From the NCBI GenBank assembly GCA_002704755.1, contig PAHC01000011.1:331211-357902 (forward strand): a stretch of DNA of 26,692 bases. Direction: 5' to 3'. Under the pieces are notes generated by a model that saw only the letters and a program-made list of their open reading frames with translations, did no database searches and was not told where the DNA came from. Numbering within the stretch: the stretch's first letter is position 1; each line of letters starts with the position of its first letter. Below are positions 1-7,672 of this stretch, piece by piece. The translations under genes and the position numbers were made by a program. Origin of the DNA: Rhodobiaceae bacterium. GTDB lineage: Bacteria; Pseudomonadota; Alphaproteobacteria; Rhizobiales; TMED25.

Positions 1-66
1 GTAAAAACAGGTTTGGGTTTAGGCATCGAAGTCGATGAAGAAAAAATTTCGCAATACGCAATATAG
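1..66 (+). CDS. C-terminal end of an enolase-superfamily dehydratase (partial)
   Basis: The first 21 codons are open and end in TAG at 64-66; the start lies left of the window. The peptide contains GLGIEVDEEKI, which closely matches the extreme C-terminus of mandelate racemase/muconate-lactonizing and galactonate-dehydratase-type proteins (P-G-L-G-x-E-V-D-E-x). This is recognition from memory of a short tail, so the exact subgroup cannot be given. The next gene starts 11 bases downstream on the same strand, so the two are probably co-transcribed. A sugar-acid dehydratase here would fit the neighbouring oxidoreductase and ThDP-enzyme genes. Confidence 0.6.
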   Translation, partial: VKTGLGLGIEVDEEKISQYAI

Positions 67-77
67 GGGTGTGTAAA

Positions 78-698
78 ATGATACTTTTAAAAGGACGAAC
101 AACATCGGGTAATGTTATGAAAGTTACCTGGATCTTAGAAGAACTCAATCTTCCATATGAAAGAGAAGACGTAGGAGGAAAATTTGGGAAAAATAAAGAC
201 CAGGACTATCTTGATTTAAACCCAATGGGTCTGGTTCCAACATTCATTGATGGAGATACTGTTCTTTGGGAATCCAACACCATTGTACGCTATGTTGCTA
301 ATAAATATAGTGCTGGTAATATGGCTCCAAATGATCTTGGTGAAAGGGCTAAACTTGAACTATGGATGGATTGGCAGTTATTTGCAATCAACCCAATGAT
401 GCGCCCTGTTTATCATGGTATAATCCGTACAAAACCAGAAGATAGAAACTGGGATGAGATAAACAGAAATATTGATCGTGGAAATGAACTTTGGGCAATG
501 CTTGATAAACATCTAGAGGGCAAAGAATTTATCGGTGGAGATAAACTAACTATTGCAGATTTTCCTTTAGGACCTGTTATTCATCGCTTTCACGCCATTA
601 CAGAAAACAGACCCTCCACACCAAATGTTGATAGATGGTATAACAATCTAAAAAAGTCTGAAGCTTATCAGAAGATTGTCATGATCCCACTTGAATAA
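78..698 (+). CDS. glutathione S-transferase family protein
   Basis: A soluble two-domain GST-like protein of 206 residues, the normal length. The thioredoxin-fold N-terminal domain (about residues 1-80) carries TTSGN near the usual catalytic Ser/Cys position (around S10), the cis-proline segment NPMGLVPTF (P54) and the glutathione gamma-glutamyl-binding ESNTIV (E65, S66). The C-terminal part (about 90-200) is the all-helical domain with the N-capping segment LTIADFPLG. I chose the ATG at 78 over the in-frame GTG at 69, because AGGGG (65-69) sits 8 bases before the ATG and would overlap the GTG. GSTs conjugate glutathione or act as isomerases or dehalogenases; the substrate is unknown. It follows the dehydratase tail and is convergent with the Ldh-family gene. 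Confidence 0.88.
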   Translation: MILLKGRTTSGNVMKVTWILEELNLPYEREDVGGKFGKNKDQDYLDLNPMGLVPTFIDGDTVLWESNTIVRYVANKYSAGNMAPNDLGERAKLELWMDWQLFAINPMMRPVYHGIIRTKPEDRNWDEINRNIDRGNELWAMLDKHLEGKEFIGGDKLTIADFPLGPVIHRFHAITENRPSTPNVDRWYNNLKKSEAYQKIVMIPLE

Positions 699-700
699 GT

Positions 701-1798
701 TTATTTAGGTAACGAATTTATACCGTAGCGATTGGCTATTTTTTCAAGTTGCTCATAGACCGCTGGAGTTATAGGTATTCCTAATCTTGTATTCTCTTCT
801 ATAGCAATAGCTTCGGGTTCTCCATGAATATAGACTCTGTCTTGGTCAGGTTCTTTTTTTGCACCACGAATAATTTCATAAGTGGCATCCATCTCTTTTT
901 GAATTGCTTTTGGATCTCCAAAACCATCTAATCTAATCGCACCCATAAGATGGCCCATCGCGGGACGTTCAGTGCCTCGAGCTCCTCTTATTCTATCAGC
1001 GAATGAAGTCCCCGTTACCGCACCGCATAATAACTCAACCATAAGGTTTAAACCATAACCCTTATGACCACCTGTTTCCATTCCTGATCCCCCTAATGGA
1101 AGTAAAGGAGCACCGTATGTTAAAACACCATTATCATCCAAAACAGGTTTATCACCTGTTGGTGAAACCCATCCATCAGTTATCTCTCGCCCTTCACGAA
1201 GAGCAGTTTCAATTTTTCCAACAGCAACAGTAGTGGTGGCCATATCTAGCAAAAAGTTTGTATATTCTCCACCTGGAATCGCAACAGACATAGGGTTGGT
1301 TCCAAGCATCGACTCCCTTGCGTAAGTAGGCGTTGTACGCCCCCCACTGTTAGACATAGAAATACCAATGAACCCTCTCCTCATGGCAATATCTGACCAA
1401 TACCCAGCAAAACCAAAATGACTGGAATTCGCCACTCCCACGAATCCTGCCCCGTATTCTTCAGCTACTTCCATTGCTTTTTGTATGGCTCTATTCGCAG
1501 CGATGATCCCTATTGCGTTATCAGCATCCAAAAGACCAGTTGTCTTTGAATTCATCTTGAGATCAAAATTTGGATGAAGATTGAGTGTGCCTTTCTCAAG
1601 TCTTACAATAAAATAACTTAATCGCGCAGCCCCATGACTTCTTACTCCCCTTAAATCAGCACCAACTAATACATCCGATACAAGATCAGCATCTTCCGGC
1701 TCAACGCCAACTCTAATCAAGGCTGTAGATAGAAAATCTTTCACAACAGAGGGATCATGCCTCTTCGTTCCTTTGGGTAATGGGGATGTTTCAACCAT
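701..1798 (-). CDS. Ldh family oxidoreductase (malate/L-lactate/ureidoglycolate dehydrogenase type)
   Basis: An NAD(P)-dependent 2-hydroxyacid or imino-acid oxidoreductase of the non-Rossmann Ldh/MDH-2 superfamily; 365 residues is the usual length. Hallmarks visible are GVRSHGAARL (about 51-60, catalytic H55), ANSSHFGFAGYW (about 123-134, H127), LGTNPMSVAIP (165-175), LLDMATTTVAVGKI (183-196) and GGHKGYGL (243-250). Members oxidise malate, sulfolactate, ureidoglycolate, 2,3-diketogulonate or delta1-piperideine-2-carboxylate, so the substrate is open. The start ATG has a purine-rich AGAGA about 9 bases upstream. The gene is convergent with the GST gene (2-base gap) and divergent from the ThDP-enzyme gene. 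Confidence 0.9.
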   Translation of the reverse strand: MVETSPLPKGTKRHDPSVVKDFLSTALIRVGVEPEDADLVSDVLVGADLRGVRSHGAARLSYFIVRLEKGTLNLHPNFDLKMNSKTTGLLDADNAIGIIAANRAIQKAMEVAEEYGAGFVGVANSSHFGFAGYWSDIAMRRGFIGISMSNSGGRTTPTYARESMLGTNPMSVAIPGGEYTNFLLDMATTTVAVGKIETALREGREITDGWVSPTGDKPVLDDNGVLTYGAPLLPLGGSGMETGGHKGYGLNLMVELLCGAVTGTSFADRIRGARGTERPAMGHLMGAIRLDGFGDPKAIQKEMDATYEIIRGAKKEPDQDRVYIHGEPEAIAIEENTRLGIPITPAVYEQLEKIANRYGINSLPK

Positions 1799-1883
1799 GT
1801 CAATGTCTCTAAAAAAAAGTTACTAAATATACAAATCTGTTATAATATATTTCAAAATTTTATCTTTAGGAAGGGATTTGATT

Positions 1884-3521
1884 ATGAAAAAGAGGTCGGG
1901 CGCTCACGTATTGGTTGAGTCACTAGTCAATGAAGGTTTAACAACTATTTTTGGAATACCTGGCGTTGACACACTAAGCGTATATGATGCATTCCTCGAT
2001 CACCCCTCCGTTAGAGCAATCAATGTTAGACATGAACAGAGCGCCGTATTTATGGCTGATGGATATTATCGTGCATCAGGTAATATTGGTGTTGCACTCA
2101 CTAGTGGAGGTCCTGGCGCCCTAAATACACTCACAGCAATGGGTACAGCTCATAATGACTCATCAGCTATCCTTCATATCCTCAATGATAACCCTGCCCA
2201 TGTTAGGGCGAAGGGTAGAGGTTACTTTCATGATGTGAGGGACCAATATGGAATATTTAGGCCAGTTATTGATTTTGGTTACCAAGCAACTATGCCTCAT
2301 GAAATCCCTGATTCAATCAGAACAGCGATGACAGCTTTAAAAAGTAGAAGACCAAAACCAGCGCTTGTAGAAATTGGCGGTGATGCCTTTAAGATACCAA
2401 GTGATATTAATATTGGTAACAAGTCATCCAGCCACAGAAGAGCAGCAACTGATGATGAGTTGAACCAAGTTATCGAAGCATTATCCAAGTCAAAGAAGCC
2501 CCTTATTTGGTCCGGTGGAGGTGTTGTGCATGGTGATGCAACAAAAGGTTTGATTGCATTTGCAGAAAAACTTAATGCTCCTGTTATTACCTCTCAAACC
2601 GGAAAAGGCTCTATTCCTTTTGATCATCCCCTACATGTTGGAAATTGGAGCAATGAGAAACCAGTTCGGGAATTTATAGATGATACAGACCTAGTTATAA
2701 TACTTGGCAGCCGTTTATCTTATTTCCCAACAGGTGGCTGGACTCTCAAATTCCCTGGTAAAGTCATTCAAATTGATATTGATCCAGCAGAACTGGGAAG
2801 AAACCATCCTGTTCATATGGGTATTGTTGGGGATTTGTGTGATGCGCTGACTAGAATTAATAAACTCATCAATGCAAAGAAACTAACTTTTAATACGGCT
2901 GAGAGAAAACCTGAAATCAAAGCACTACTTGATAAGATTCACTCTGCCTTAGGTAAACCTGTAGAAGTTGATGTTCTCGACCAATTAAGAACAGCATTAC
3001 CTCATGAAACTATTGTCTTTAACGATCCAACTACGATCGTTTTTTGGATGCGCTCTTACTGGAAAACATATCTTCCAAGAACTTGGTTCGTACCTTCCGG
3101 ATTTGGAACATTAGGATTTGCTCTACCTTCTGCAATTGGTGCAAAAGTTGCACGCCCAGATGTGCCTGTAGTAGCCATGCATGGCGATGCAGGTGTTATG
3201 TTCACCATTCAAGATCTTATGACTGCCGTTGAACACAATATTCCTGTGATTTTATTTGTTTTTAATGACCAAGGATACGGCGTAGAAAGAAGACACCAAG
3301 ATCATCTTTATGGACGTAGAAGTGGGGTTGATATCCAATCACCGGATTTTGTAGGACTTGCTAAATCATTTGGTGCCCATGGGGTACGAGTCAATGATCT
3401 ATCAAAAGTTGCAGAGACAGTATCGGAAGTGCTTAATATCAACAAACCTACTTTAATTGAAGTACCGTGTGACTTTAAACATCCTGGTTATGGATCATTT
3501 ATTGACTGGTCAAAGTATTAA
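1884..3521 (+). CDS. thiamine diphosphate-dependent decarboxylase/acetolactate synthase-like enzyme
   Basis: A cytoplasmic ThDP enzyme of the acetolactate synthase/benzoylformate decarboxylase superfamily; 545 residues is normal. The order is pyrimidine-binding domain (about 1-165, with FGIPGVDTLS and the activating glutamate E51 in RHEQSAVFMADGYYRA), central domain (about 185-330) and PP-binding domain (about 350-530). The last carries the diphosphate-metal motif running from GDAG (434-437) to N461, with GDA in place of the commoner GDG. Start: AGGAAGGGA (1868-1876) sits 7 bases before the ATG at 1884, better than the TTG at 1878. No regulatory subunit gene follows, which argues against a biosynthetic IlvB; a 2-oxoacid decarboxylase or catabolic carboligase is more likely. 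Substrate not determined. Confidence 0.88.
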   Translation: MKKRSGAHVLVESLVNEGLTTIFGIPGVDTLSVYDAFLDHPSVRAINVRHEQSAVFMADGYYRASGNIGVALTSGGPGALNTLTAMGTAHNDSSAILHILNDNPAHVRAKGRGYFHDVRDQYGIFRPVIDFGYQATMPHEIPDSIRTAMTALKSRRPKPALVEIGGDAFKIPSDINIGNKSSSHRRAATDDELNQVIEALSKSKKPLIWSGGGVVHGDATKGLIAFAEKLNAPVITSQTGKGSIPFDHPLHVGNWSNEKPVREFIDDTDLVIILGSRLSYFPTGGWTLKFPGKVIQIDIDPAELGRNHPVHMGIVGDLCDALTRINKLINAKKLTFNTAERKPEIKALLDKIHSALGKPVEVDVLDQLRTALPHETIVFNDPTTIVFWMRSYWKTYLPRTWFVPSGFGTLGFALPSAIGAKVARPDVPVVAMHGDAGVMFTIQDLMTAVEHNIPVILFVFNDQGYGVERRHQDHLYGRRSGVDIQSPDFVGLAKSFGAHGVRVNDLSKVAETVSEVLNINKPTLIEVPCDFKHPGYGSFIDWSKY

Positions 3522-3582
3522 AACTCACTAATTAGATTTACCGATGACATTACTTTTATTTTCTCGTCACAGAATACTGAAT

Positions 3583-3613
3583 AATAGGCAAGTTCAAACT
3601 TTTTGAGCCTATT
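3583..3613. terminator. possible hairpin after the ThDP-enzyme gene
   Basis: AATAGGC (3583-3589) pairs with GCCTATT (3607-3613) around a 17-base loop, in which AAG and CTT can also pair. It lies 62 bases after the stop of the ThDP enzyme. There is no clear U-tract after the stem, so it is only a weak candidate for an intrinsic terminator or mRNA 3'-end hairpin. Confidence 0.3.
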
Positions 3614-3717
3614 TGATTAATCTACCCTCAGTATTTGTAGCATAATTGTAATAATCACTTTATAGTCTTAAGCATATCGATTCGTTATATATTAAAATTT
3701 ATAAAAGGAATAATGCT

Positions 3718-4014
3718 ATGGAAAAAGAAATGCTTGCAATTGCCTACTTCAAAGAAGGCGAAGGATTATTCGAGAAATTCATGGGCTTCATGCAATCTGA
3801 AGAGGGTATGGGTGCACGAAGACAAATCGCTCATGTTGAGAAGACCCTCCCATCAATATCACCAATGAAGAATTATGTTATGTTCAAAGTTCACGTTCAT
3901 GACGAGCAGGGTATGATTGATTTTTGTGCTGGACGTAACCCTGTGACAAGAGCTACATGGGAAGAATGCATAGATAAAGTGGATCTTTATGAACTAAACG
4001 AAATTCCCCTTTAA
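3718..4014 (+). CDS. small conserved-looking protein, possible dimeric alpha/beta-barrel fold
   Basis: A 98-residue soluble protein; I do not recognise a named family. AAGGA lies about 10 bases before the ATG. Its apparent layout is an N-terminal strand (MLAIAYFK), a helix, a central strand (YVMFKVHVHD), a second helix and a last strand (KVDLYELNEI). This is the order of ferredoxin-like, dimeric alpha/beta-barrel (ABM-like) domains. The next two genes show the same layout. It appears to head a four-gene operon, with 11 bases to the next start. No catalytic residues can be assigned. The fold is inferred from pattern only. Confidence 0.7.
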   Translation: MEKEMLAIAYFKEGEGLFEKFMGFMQSEEGMGARRQIAHVEKTLPSISPMKNYVMFKVHVHDEQGMIDFCAGRNPVTRATWEECIDKVDLYELNEIPL

Positions 4015-4025
4015 AAATTGAATTT

Positions 4026-4307
4026 ATGAATACACTTATCATTTGTAAAATGAAAAAAATTAATTTCCAAGCTTGGAAGTTACTCTTTGATTCGGATAAA
4101 GAAATTCACGAAAAAATGATGAAAAATACGATGATAGGTATGGTTGATGACAAAACAGGAATTATTGTGACCGAGGTGACCAATCATACCATGTTAAGTC
4201 AATTTATGAATTCTGATGATTTTAAAGATATGGAAAAAACATTTGGAATAACACATGAGATATATCGGCTTAATGATTTAATATTAACGAGTAAAGGATT
4301 CTCATAA
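4026..4307 (+). CDS. small ABM-like protein, first of a tandem paralogue pair
   Basis: A 93-residue protein whose pattern fits a dimeric alpha/beta-barrel domain: strand LIICKM, helix with W17, a strand around TGIIVTEV, helix QFMNSDDFKDM and a final strand HEIYRL. It aligns without gaps to the next protein over the first 60 residues, with about 20 identities (including W17, MM at 31-32, N34, V40, T44 and V51-x-NH). It starts 11 bases after the preceding stop and ends 2 bases before the next start, so the genes are transcribed together. There is no strong ribosome-binding site, which suggests translational coupling. Proteins of this kind are often small monooxygenases, ligand binders or stress proteins; function unknown. 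Confidence 0.75.
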   Translation: MNTLIICKMKKINFQAWKLLFDSDKEIHEKMMKNTMIGMVDDKTGIIVTEVTNHTMLSQFMNSDDFKDMEKTFGITHEIYRLNDLILTSKGFS

Positions 4308-4309
4308 TT

Positions 4310-4570
4310 ATGAATCTACTCTCCATCGTAAAATTAAAAAATATAGATTATGATGAATGGATTTATATAAAAGACATATATTTACAAGACCTCTCACTGA
4401 TGATGGAAAATATTCAAATTAGTAAAGTAAATAAAGATACAGTCCTAATTACGTCACAAGTATCTAACCATAAAATATTCAAGGAATTTAAGGCTGAAAA
4501 ATTACTAGAAAGAGTGGGTGAGGAATATGGCTTCAAATGTGAGACTTATTCTTTGGAGATACTTAACTAA
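4310..4570 (+). CDS. small ABM-like protein, second of a tandem paralogue pair
   Basis: An 86-residue paralogue of the preceding protein: same start (MN-x-L-x-I-x-K-x-K), W17, MM at 31-32, N34, V40, T44, VSNH at 51-54 and F60, and a matching C-terminal pattern G-x-x-x-E-x-Y-x-L. The low identity for neighbouring copies means the duplication is old, or that the two diverged quickly into a heteromeric pair. The 2-base spacing to the upstream gene suggests coupled translation and equal amounts of both products. Function unknown. Confidence 0.75.
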   Translation: MNLLSIVKLKNIDYDEWIYIKDIYLQDLSLMMENIQISKVNKDTVLITSQVSNHKIFKEFKAEKLLERVGEEYGFKCETYSLEILN

Positions 4571-4590
4571 ACTTTCTATTAAGTAAAATT

Positions 4591-5091
4591 ATGTTCGAAC
4601 AAAGACAAATAAATAAAATTCTTGATTTGCTTAATTCTCTGAATAACAGAACAAAAATTTATTTTGGTTGCGATAGTGTTCGAAAATGGAATAAAGGGCA
4701 TTGGTGCGCAACCTATGCAACAATTGTAATTATTCATAAAAATTCAAAAAATGGGTGTTCTGTTTTCTACACAAAAACCCATGAAATTGATTATGACAAT
4801 AATGCAAGTAAACCAAGGATGAGACTTATGAATGAGACTTATAAAGTCTGTGAGGTTTATTTGCAGCTTTATCCTTACATCAGCCAATATGATATAGAAA
4901 TACATTTAGATATAAATACCCAGCCTAAATATGGAAGCAGCTGTGTTTCAAAAGAAGCAGCGGGTTATGTTTATGGACTAACCGGAAGAAAGCCTAAACT
5001 TAAACCAAATAGCTTTGCTGCAAGTAGAGGGGCACACGGGATAGTTCATGGGAAATGTGAGTCCTATTTTTCAAATGATGATTATGTTTAG
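4591..5091 (+). CDS. YkuK-like (DUF458) ribonuclease H-fold protein
   Basis: A 166-residue protein recognised as the YkuK/DUF458 family, which has an RNase H-like fold and is common in bacteria and in large tailed phages. Candidate acidic metal ligands are D28 in YFGCDS, E82 in RLMNETYK and D107 in IEIHLDIN. The family's C-terminal part is visible as GSSCVSKEAAGYVYGLTG followed by PNSFAASRGAHG. It starts 20 bases after the second small paralogue and ends the cassette. Biochemical activity of the family is not firmly established, so nuclease action is inference from the fold. Confidence 0.82.
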   Translation: MFEQRQINKILDLLNSLNNRTKIYFGCDSVRKWNKGHWCATYATIVIIHKNSKNGCSVFYTKTHEIDYDNNASKPRMRLMNETYKVCEVYLQLYPYISQYDIEIHLDINTQPKYGSSCVSKEAAGYVYGLTGRKPKLKPNSFAASRGAHGIVHGKCESYFSNDDYV

Positions 5092-5135
5092 ATAAACTTA
5101 AAAAGCCAATATATCGTAATATTTTTGAAATATAT

Positions 5136-5153
5136 ATGTAAAGTCATTTACAT
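5136..5153. promoter_or_regulatory. inverted repeat upstream of the 5'-nucleotidase gene
   Basis: ATGTAAA (5136-5142) and TTTACAT (5147-5153) form a perfect 7-base inverted repeat with a 4-base spacer, in the 113-base gap before the nucleotidase start at 5205. Size and symmetry suit a dimeric repressor or activator, but in such AT-rich DNA chance is possible. The regulator is not identified. Confidence 0.3.
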
Positions 5154-5204
5154 GTTTGTTTCATAAAATCCTAGCAACTAATGCGTATAATAGGAGTTTA
5201 TGAA

Positions 5205-7001
5205 ATGAATATAAAAAGCATACAAAAATTTATTATTTGTCTAGTTTTCACTGGTGTTTCATTTAATGCTAATGCTGAAGAACTTACAATAATTCATATT
5301 AATGATCATCACTCTCATCTTGAAGCGAATGGGGGAATGGATATAGATCTTGATGGTGAAAGAACCCGAGTAAAATCAGGTGGCTTTGCCTCAATGGTAA
5401 CCAAAATAAATGAGTTGAAAAAATCTCATCCGAACAATCTTACTCTTCATGCTGGCGATGCAACAAATGGAACACTCTATCATACTATGTTTGAAGGTGA
5501 AGCCGATGCAGCATTAATGAATCTTGTATGTTTTGACGCTTTTGTAGTTGGGAACCATGAATTCAATAATGGTGACAATGGACTTGTAAAATTTCTTGAT
5601 TTTTTGAATGACGATGAGTGTAAAACACCTGTTCTGGGTGCAAATGTAGTCCCGAAGAAAGGCGTTTCAGCTCTCTCTCCAAAAAACAATACTGATTATA
5701 TTAAACCTTATACAATTATCGAAAAAAATGGGCAAAAAATTGGTATTATTGGTATAGTTATCTCCAAAAAAACAAAAATGTCTTCAAACCCGGACAAATC
5801 CACCCTTTTCCTTGATGAAATTGAAACAGCTCAAGATTACGCTACGAAATTAAAAAATCAGGGCATCGACAGGATTATACTTTTATCTCATTTTGGATAT
5901 GATAATGAGATTGAATTAGCGGAAAAAACTTCAGGAATTGATGTTATAGTTGGTGGTGACTCACATAGCTTACTTGGTGATTTCAGCAGTATTGGAATGA
6001 AGTCATCTGGACCTTACCCAACAATAATTGATAACAGAGATGGCGAAAAGGTTTGTGTTGTTAGCGCATGGGAGTACTCTCAAATAGTAGGCGAACTTAA
6101 TATTGAGTTTGATAATGCTGGGAACGTAATATCTTGTGCCGGAACACCTCATATGATGCTGCAGGACTCATTCAAAAGAAAAAATTCTGATGGGGAAAGA
6201 GTTGAAATTGAGGATGGATACAGGGATGCTGTTTATAGCTCAATAAAAGTGAATCCAATTGTGTCAATTGTTGAGCCAAATAATGAGGCCAACCAACTTA
6301 TTGCTAAATTTTCCTCTGAAATAGAAAAAATTGGTTCAACTGTAATTGGTGAAGTTTCTGAAAATCTATGTTTGGAAAGAATACCAGGGCAAGGAAAATC
6401 AGCAATCTGTAATGTTAGTGAAACAGAAAATAATGGTTCGGATATATCAAATATTGTAGCTCAAGCTTTTAGAGATATGTCAAATTTATCTGATATTGCA
6501 ATCCAAAATGGAGGAGGAACTAGGGTAGATGTTGTTTCTGGTGATTATACTCTTGCTGATGCATATACCTTACTACCATTTAATAATACAATCGTAGAAC
6601 TATCTATGAGTGGATTAGAAATCAAAAATGTACTAGAAGATGCTCTAGATTATGCACTATCTCCAGATGGATCAACAGGGGCATATCCTTATGCAGCTGG
6701 TTTAAGATGGGAAATTGATTCCTCAAAACCAAAAGGAGAGAGATTTATGAACCTAGAGTATAAAGGGAAATCTGATATGTCATGGTCTAGCCTTAATCTT
6801 GATGCCACCTATACTGTTGCAACTAATAATTACATTGCTTCAGGACGTGATGGATATCTAACATTCGGAGAGATATCTGACCAAGGAAGAGTAACCGATA
6901 CTTATCTTGGATATGCTCAGTCGTTTGTTGATTATGTTAAAAAAGTAAAAGTGATTAATAAGCTTCCTTTATCTGAGTACTCAACTCAATCCTTTAAATA
7001 A
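5205..7001 (+). CDS. secreted 5'-nucleotidase / 2',3'-cyclic phosphodiesterase (UshA family)
   Basis: A periplasmic or secreted metallophosphoesterase that strips phosphate from nucleotides so nucleoside and phosphate can be taken up. From the ATG at 5205 it has 598 residues, with AGGAG 8 bases upstream; the ATG at 5181 would lie before that site. A signal peptide is clear: basic N-terminus, hydrophobic core at about 9-20, cleavage after NANA (24). The calcineurin-like domain (about 25-300) carries HINDHHSH (D34, H36), HAGDATNG (D85), VGNHEF (N117, H118), a histidine in LLSHFGYD and GGDSHS. The C-terminal nucleotide-recognition domain (about 360-570) carries NGGGTRVD, PFNN and NYIASGRDGYL. 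Family length is about 550-650. Single gene, ended by a strong terminator. Confidence 0.93.
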   Translation: MNIKSIQKFIICLVFTGVSFNANAEELTIIHINDHHSHLEANGGMDIDLDGERTRVKSGGFASMVTKINELKKSHPNNLTLHAGDATNGTLYHTMFEGEADAALMNLVCFDAFVVGNHEFNNGDNGLVKFLDFLNDDECKTPVLGANVVPKKGVSALSPKNNTDYIKPYTIIEKNGQKIGIIGIVISKKTKMSSNPDKSTLFLDEIETAQDYATKLKNQGIDRIILLSHFGYDNEIELAEKTSGIDVIVGGDSHSLLGDFSSIGMKSSGPYPTIIDNRDGEKVCVVSAWEYSQIVGELNIEFDNAGNVISCAGTPHMMLQDSFKRKNSDGERVEIEDGYRDAVYSSIKVNPIVSIVEPNNEANQLIAKFSSEIEKIGSTVIGEVSENLCLERIPGQGKSAICNVSETENNGSDISNIVAQAFRDMSNLSDIAIQNGGGTRVDVVSGDYTLADAYTLLPFNNTIVELSMSGLEIKNVLEDALDYALSPDGSTGAYPYAAGLRWEIDSSKPKGERFMNLEYKGKSDMSWSSLNLDATYTVATNNYIASGRDGYLTFGEISDQGRVTDTYLGYAQSFVDYVKKVKVINKLPLSEYSTQSFK

Positions 7002-7028
7002 GTCTATTCTTATAGATTTTATAGAGAT

Positions 7029-7068
7029 AAACCCCTTGCCTCAGTTTGGCGAGGGGTTTATATTTTTT
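7029..7068 (+). terminator. strong intrinsic terminator after the 5'-nucleotidase gene
   Basis: A 12-base-pair stem, AAACCCCTTGCC (7029-7040) with GGCGAGGGGTTT (7048-7059) including one G-U pair, has a 7-base loop. It is followed by TATTTTTT. This is the clearest Rho-independent terminator in the window, placed 28 bases after the nucleotidase stop. Confidence 0.92.
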
Positions 7069-7102
7069 GATCCCATCTACCCATTTAAGACGTTATAAGA
7101 AC

Positions 7103-7657
7103 ATGACTACAAGTAGAAATATTTTACACTTAAGGTATGGGTATAGTTACCTATTAACCACATCTATCAAATTTTTTTTCTTGTTCCTATTATTAATCAT
7201 TTCGGATACTGCAAAAACACATGCTATGCACAATGATAACTTGATTGTTAAAGATGGCATTTTCTATAAAGCAGACACCCTTCAAAAATTTAATGGTGTT
7301 ACAACAGGAAAAGAGCAATTCACAATTCAAAATGGTATCTTGGAAGGCCCATACTCGCGTTTTTATGATAATGGAAGACTAAGGGAAGAAGGAAGCTTCT
7401 CAAAAGGTAAAATGCAAGGCATAATTTATTCCTATTACCCAAATGGACAGCTAAAGAGGATCGCAAATTATCAATTTGGTTCCAAAGATGGAGAGATGGT
7501 CGAATATTGGTCTAATGGAATGATGTTCGCTCAATTCCTTTTCAAGAATGATCTTGAAAACGGCAAGCAAATCATCTACAGCAGATCTGGCACAATAAAT
7601 TATGTTCTTTCTGGCATTTATGTTGATGGCACAAAAGTTGCTTCATTCACAAATTGA
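7103..7657 (+). CDS. secreted MORN-variant (YwqK-like) repeat protein
   Basis: A 184-residue exported protein. The open frame extends back to 7046, inside the terminator, so I take the ATG at 7103. The N-terminus has basic residues, a long hydrophobic core (about 22-34) and a cleavage-like THA site near residue 41. The rest holds about four MORN-variant repeats of the form Y-x-NG-x-L-x-x-x-x-x-F-x-x-GK-x-x-G, for example RFYDNGRLREEGSF, YYPNGQLKRIANY and EYWSNGMMFAQFLF. Such repeats are found in surface or periplasmic proteins and in the misnamed YwqK 'antitoxin' family. No toxin gene is adjacent. The metallopeptidase gene follows after 15 bases. Function unknown. Confidence 0.82.
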   Translation: MTTSRNILHLRYGYSYLLTTSIKFFFLFLLLIISDTAKTHAMHNDNLIVKDGIFYKADTLQKFNGVTTGKEQFTIQNGILEGPYSRFYDNGRLREEGSFSKGKMQGIIYSYYPNGQLKRIANYQFGSKDGEMVEYWSNGMMFAQFLFKNDLENGKQIIYSRSGTINYVLSGIYVDGTKVASFTN

Positions 7658-7672
7658 TCTTATAAAATATCT

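Noticed and set aside
1884..3521. Biosynthetic acetolactate synthase large subunit (ilvB)
   Set aside because: No small regulatory subunit gene follows and there are no isoleucine/valine genes nearby; a family-level call is safer.
5141..5164. Possible Pho box before the 5'-nucleotidase gene
   Set aside because: AGTCAT and GTTTCAT resemble half sites, but they are 17 bases apart rather than 11, and the middle half site matches poorly.
7046..7102. Upstream extension of the MORN-variant protein
   Set aside because: This stretch begins inside the terminator loop and stem, and the ATG at 7103 gives a proper signal peptide.
7103..7657. YwqK-type antitoxin of a toxin-antitoxin pair
   Set aside because: The protein has a signal peptide and the neighbour is a metallopeptidase, with no toxin-like gene; the family name comes from automated annotation.
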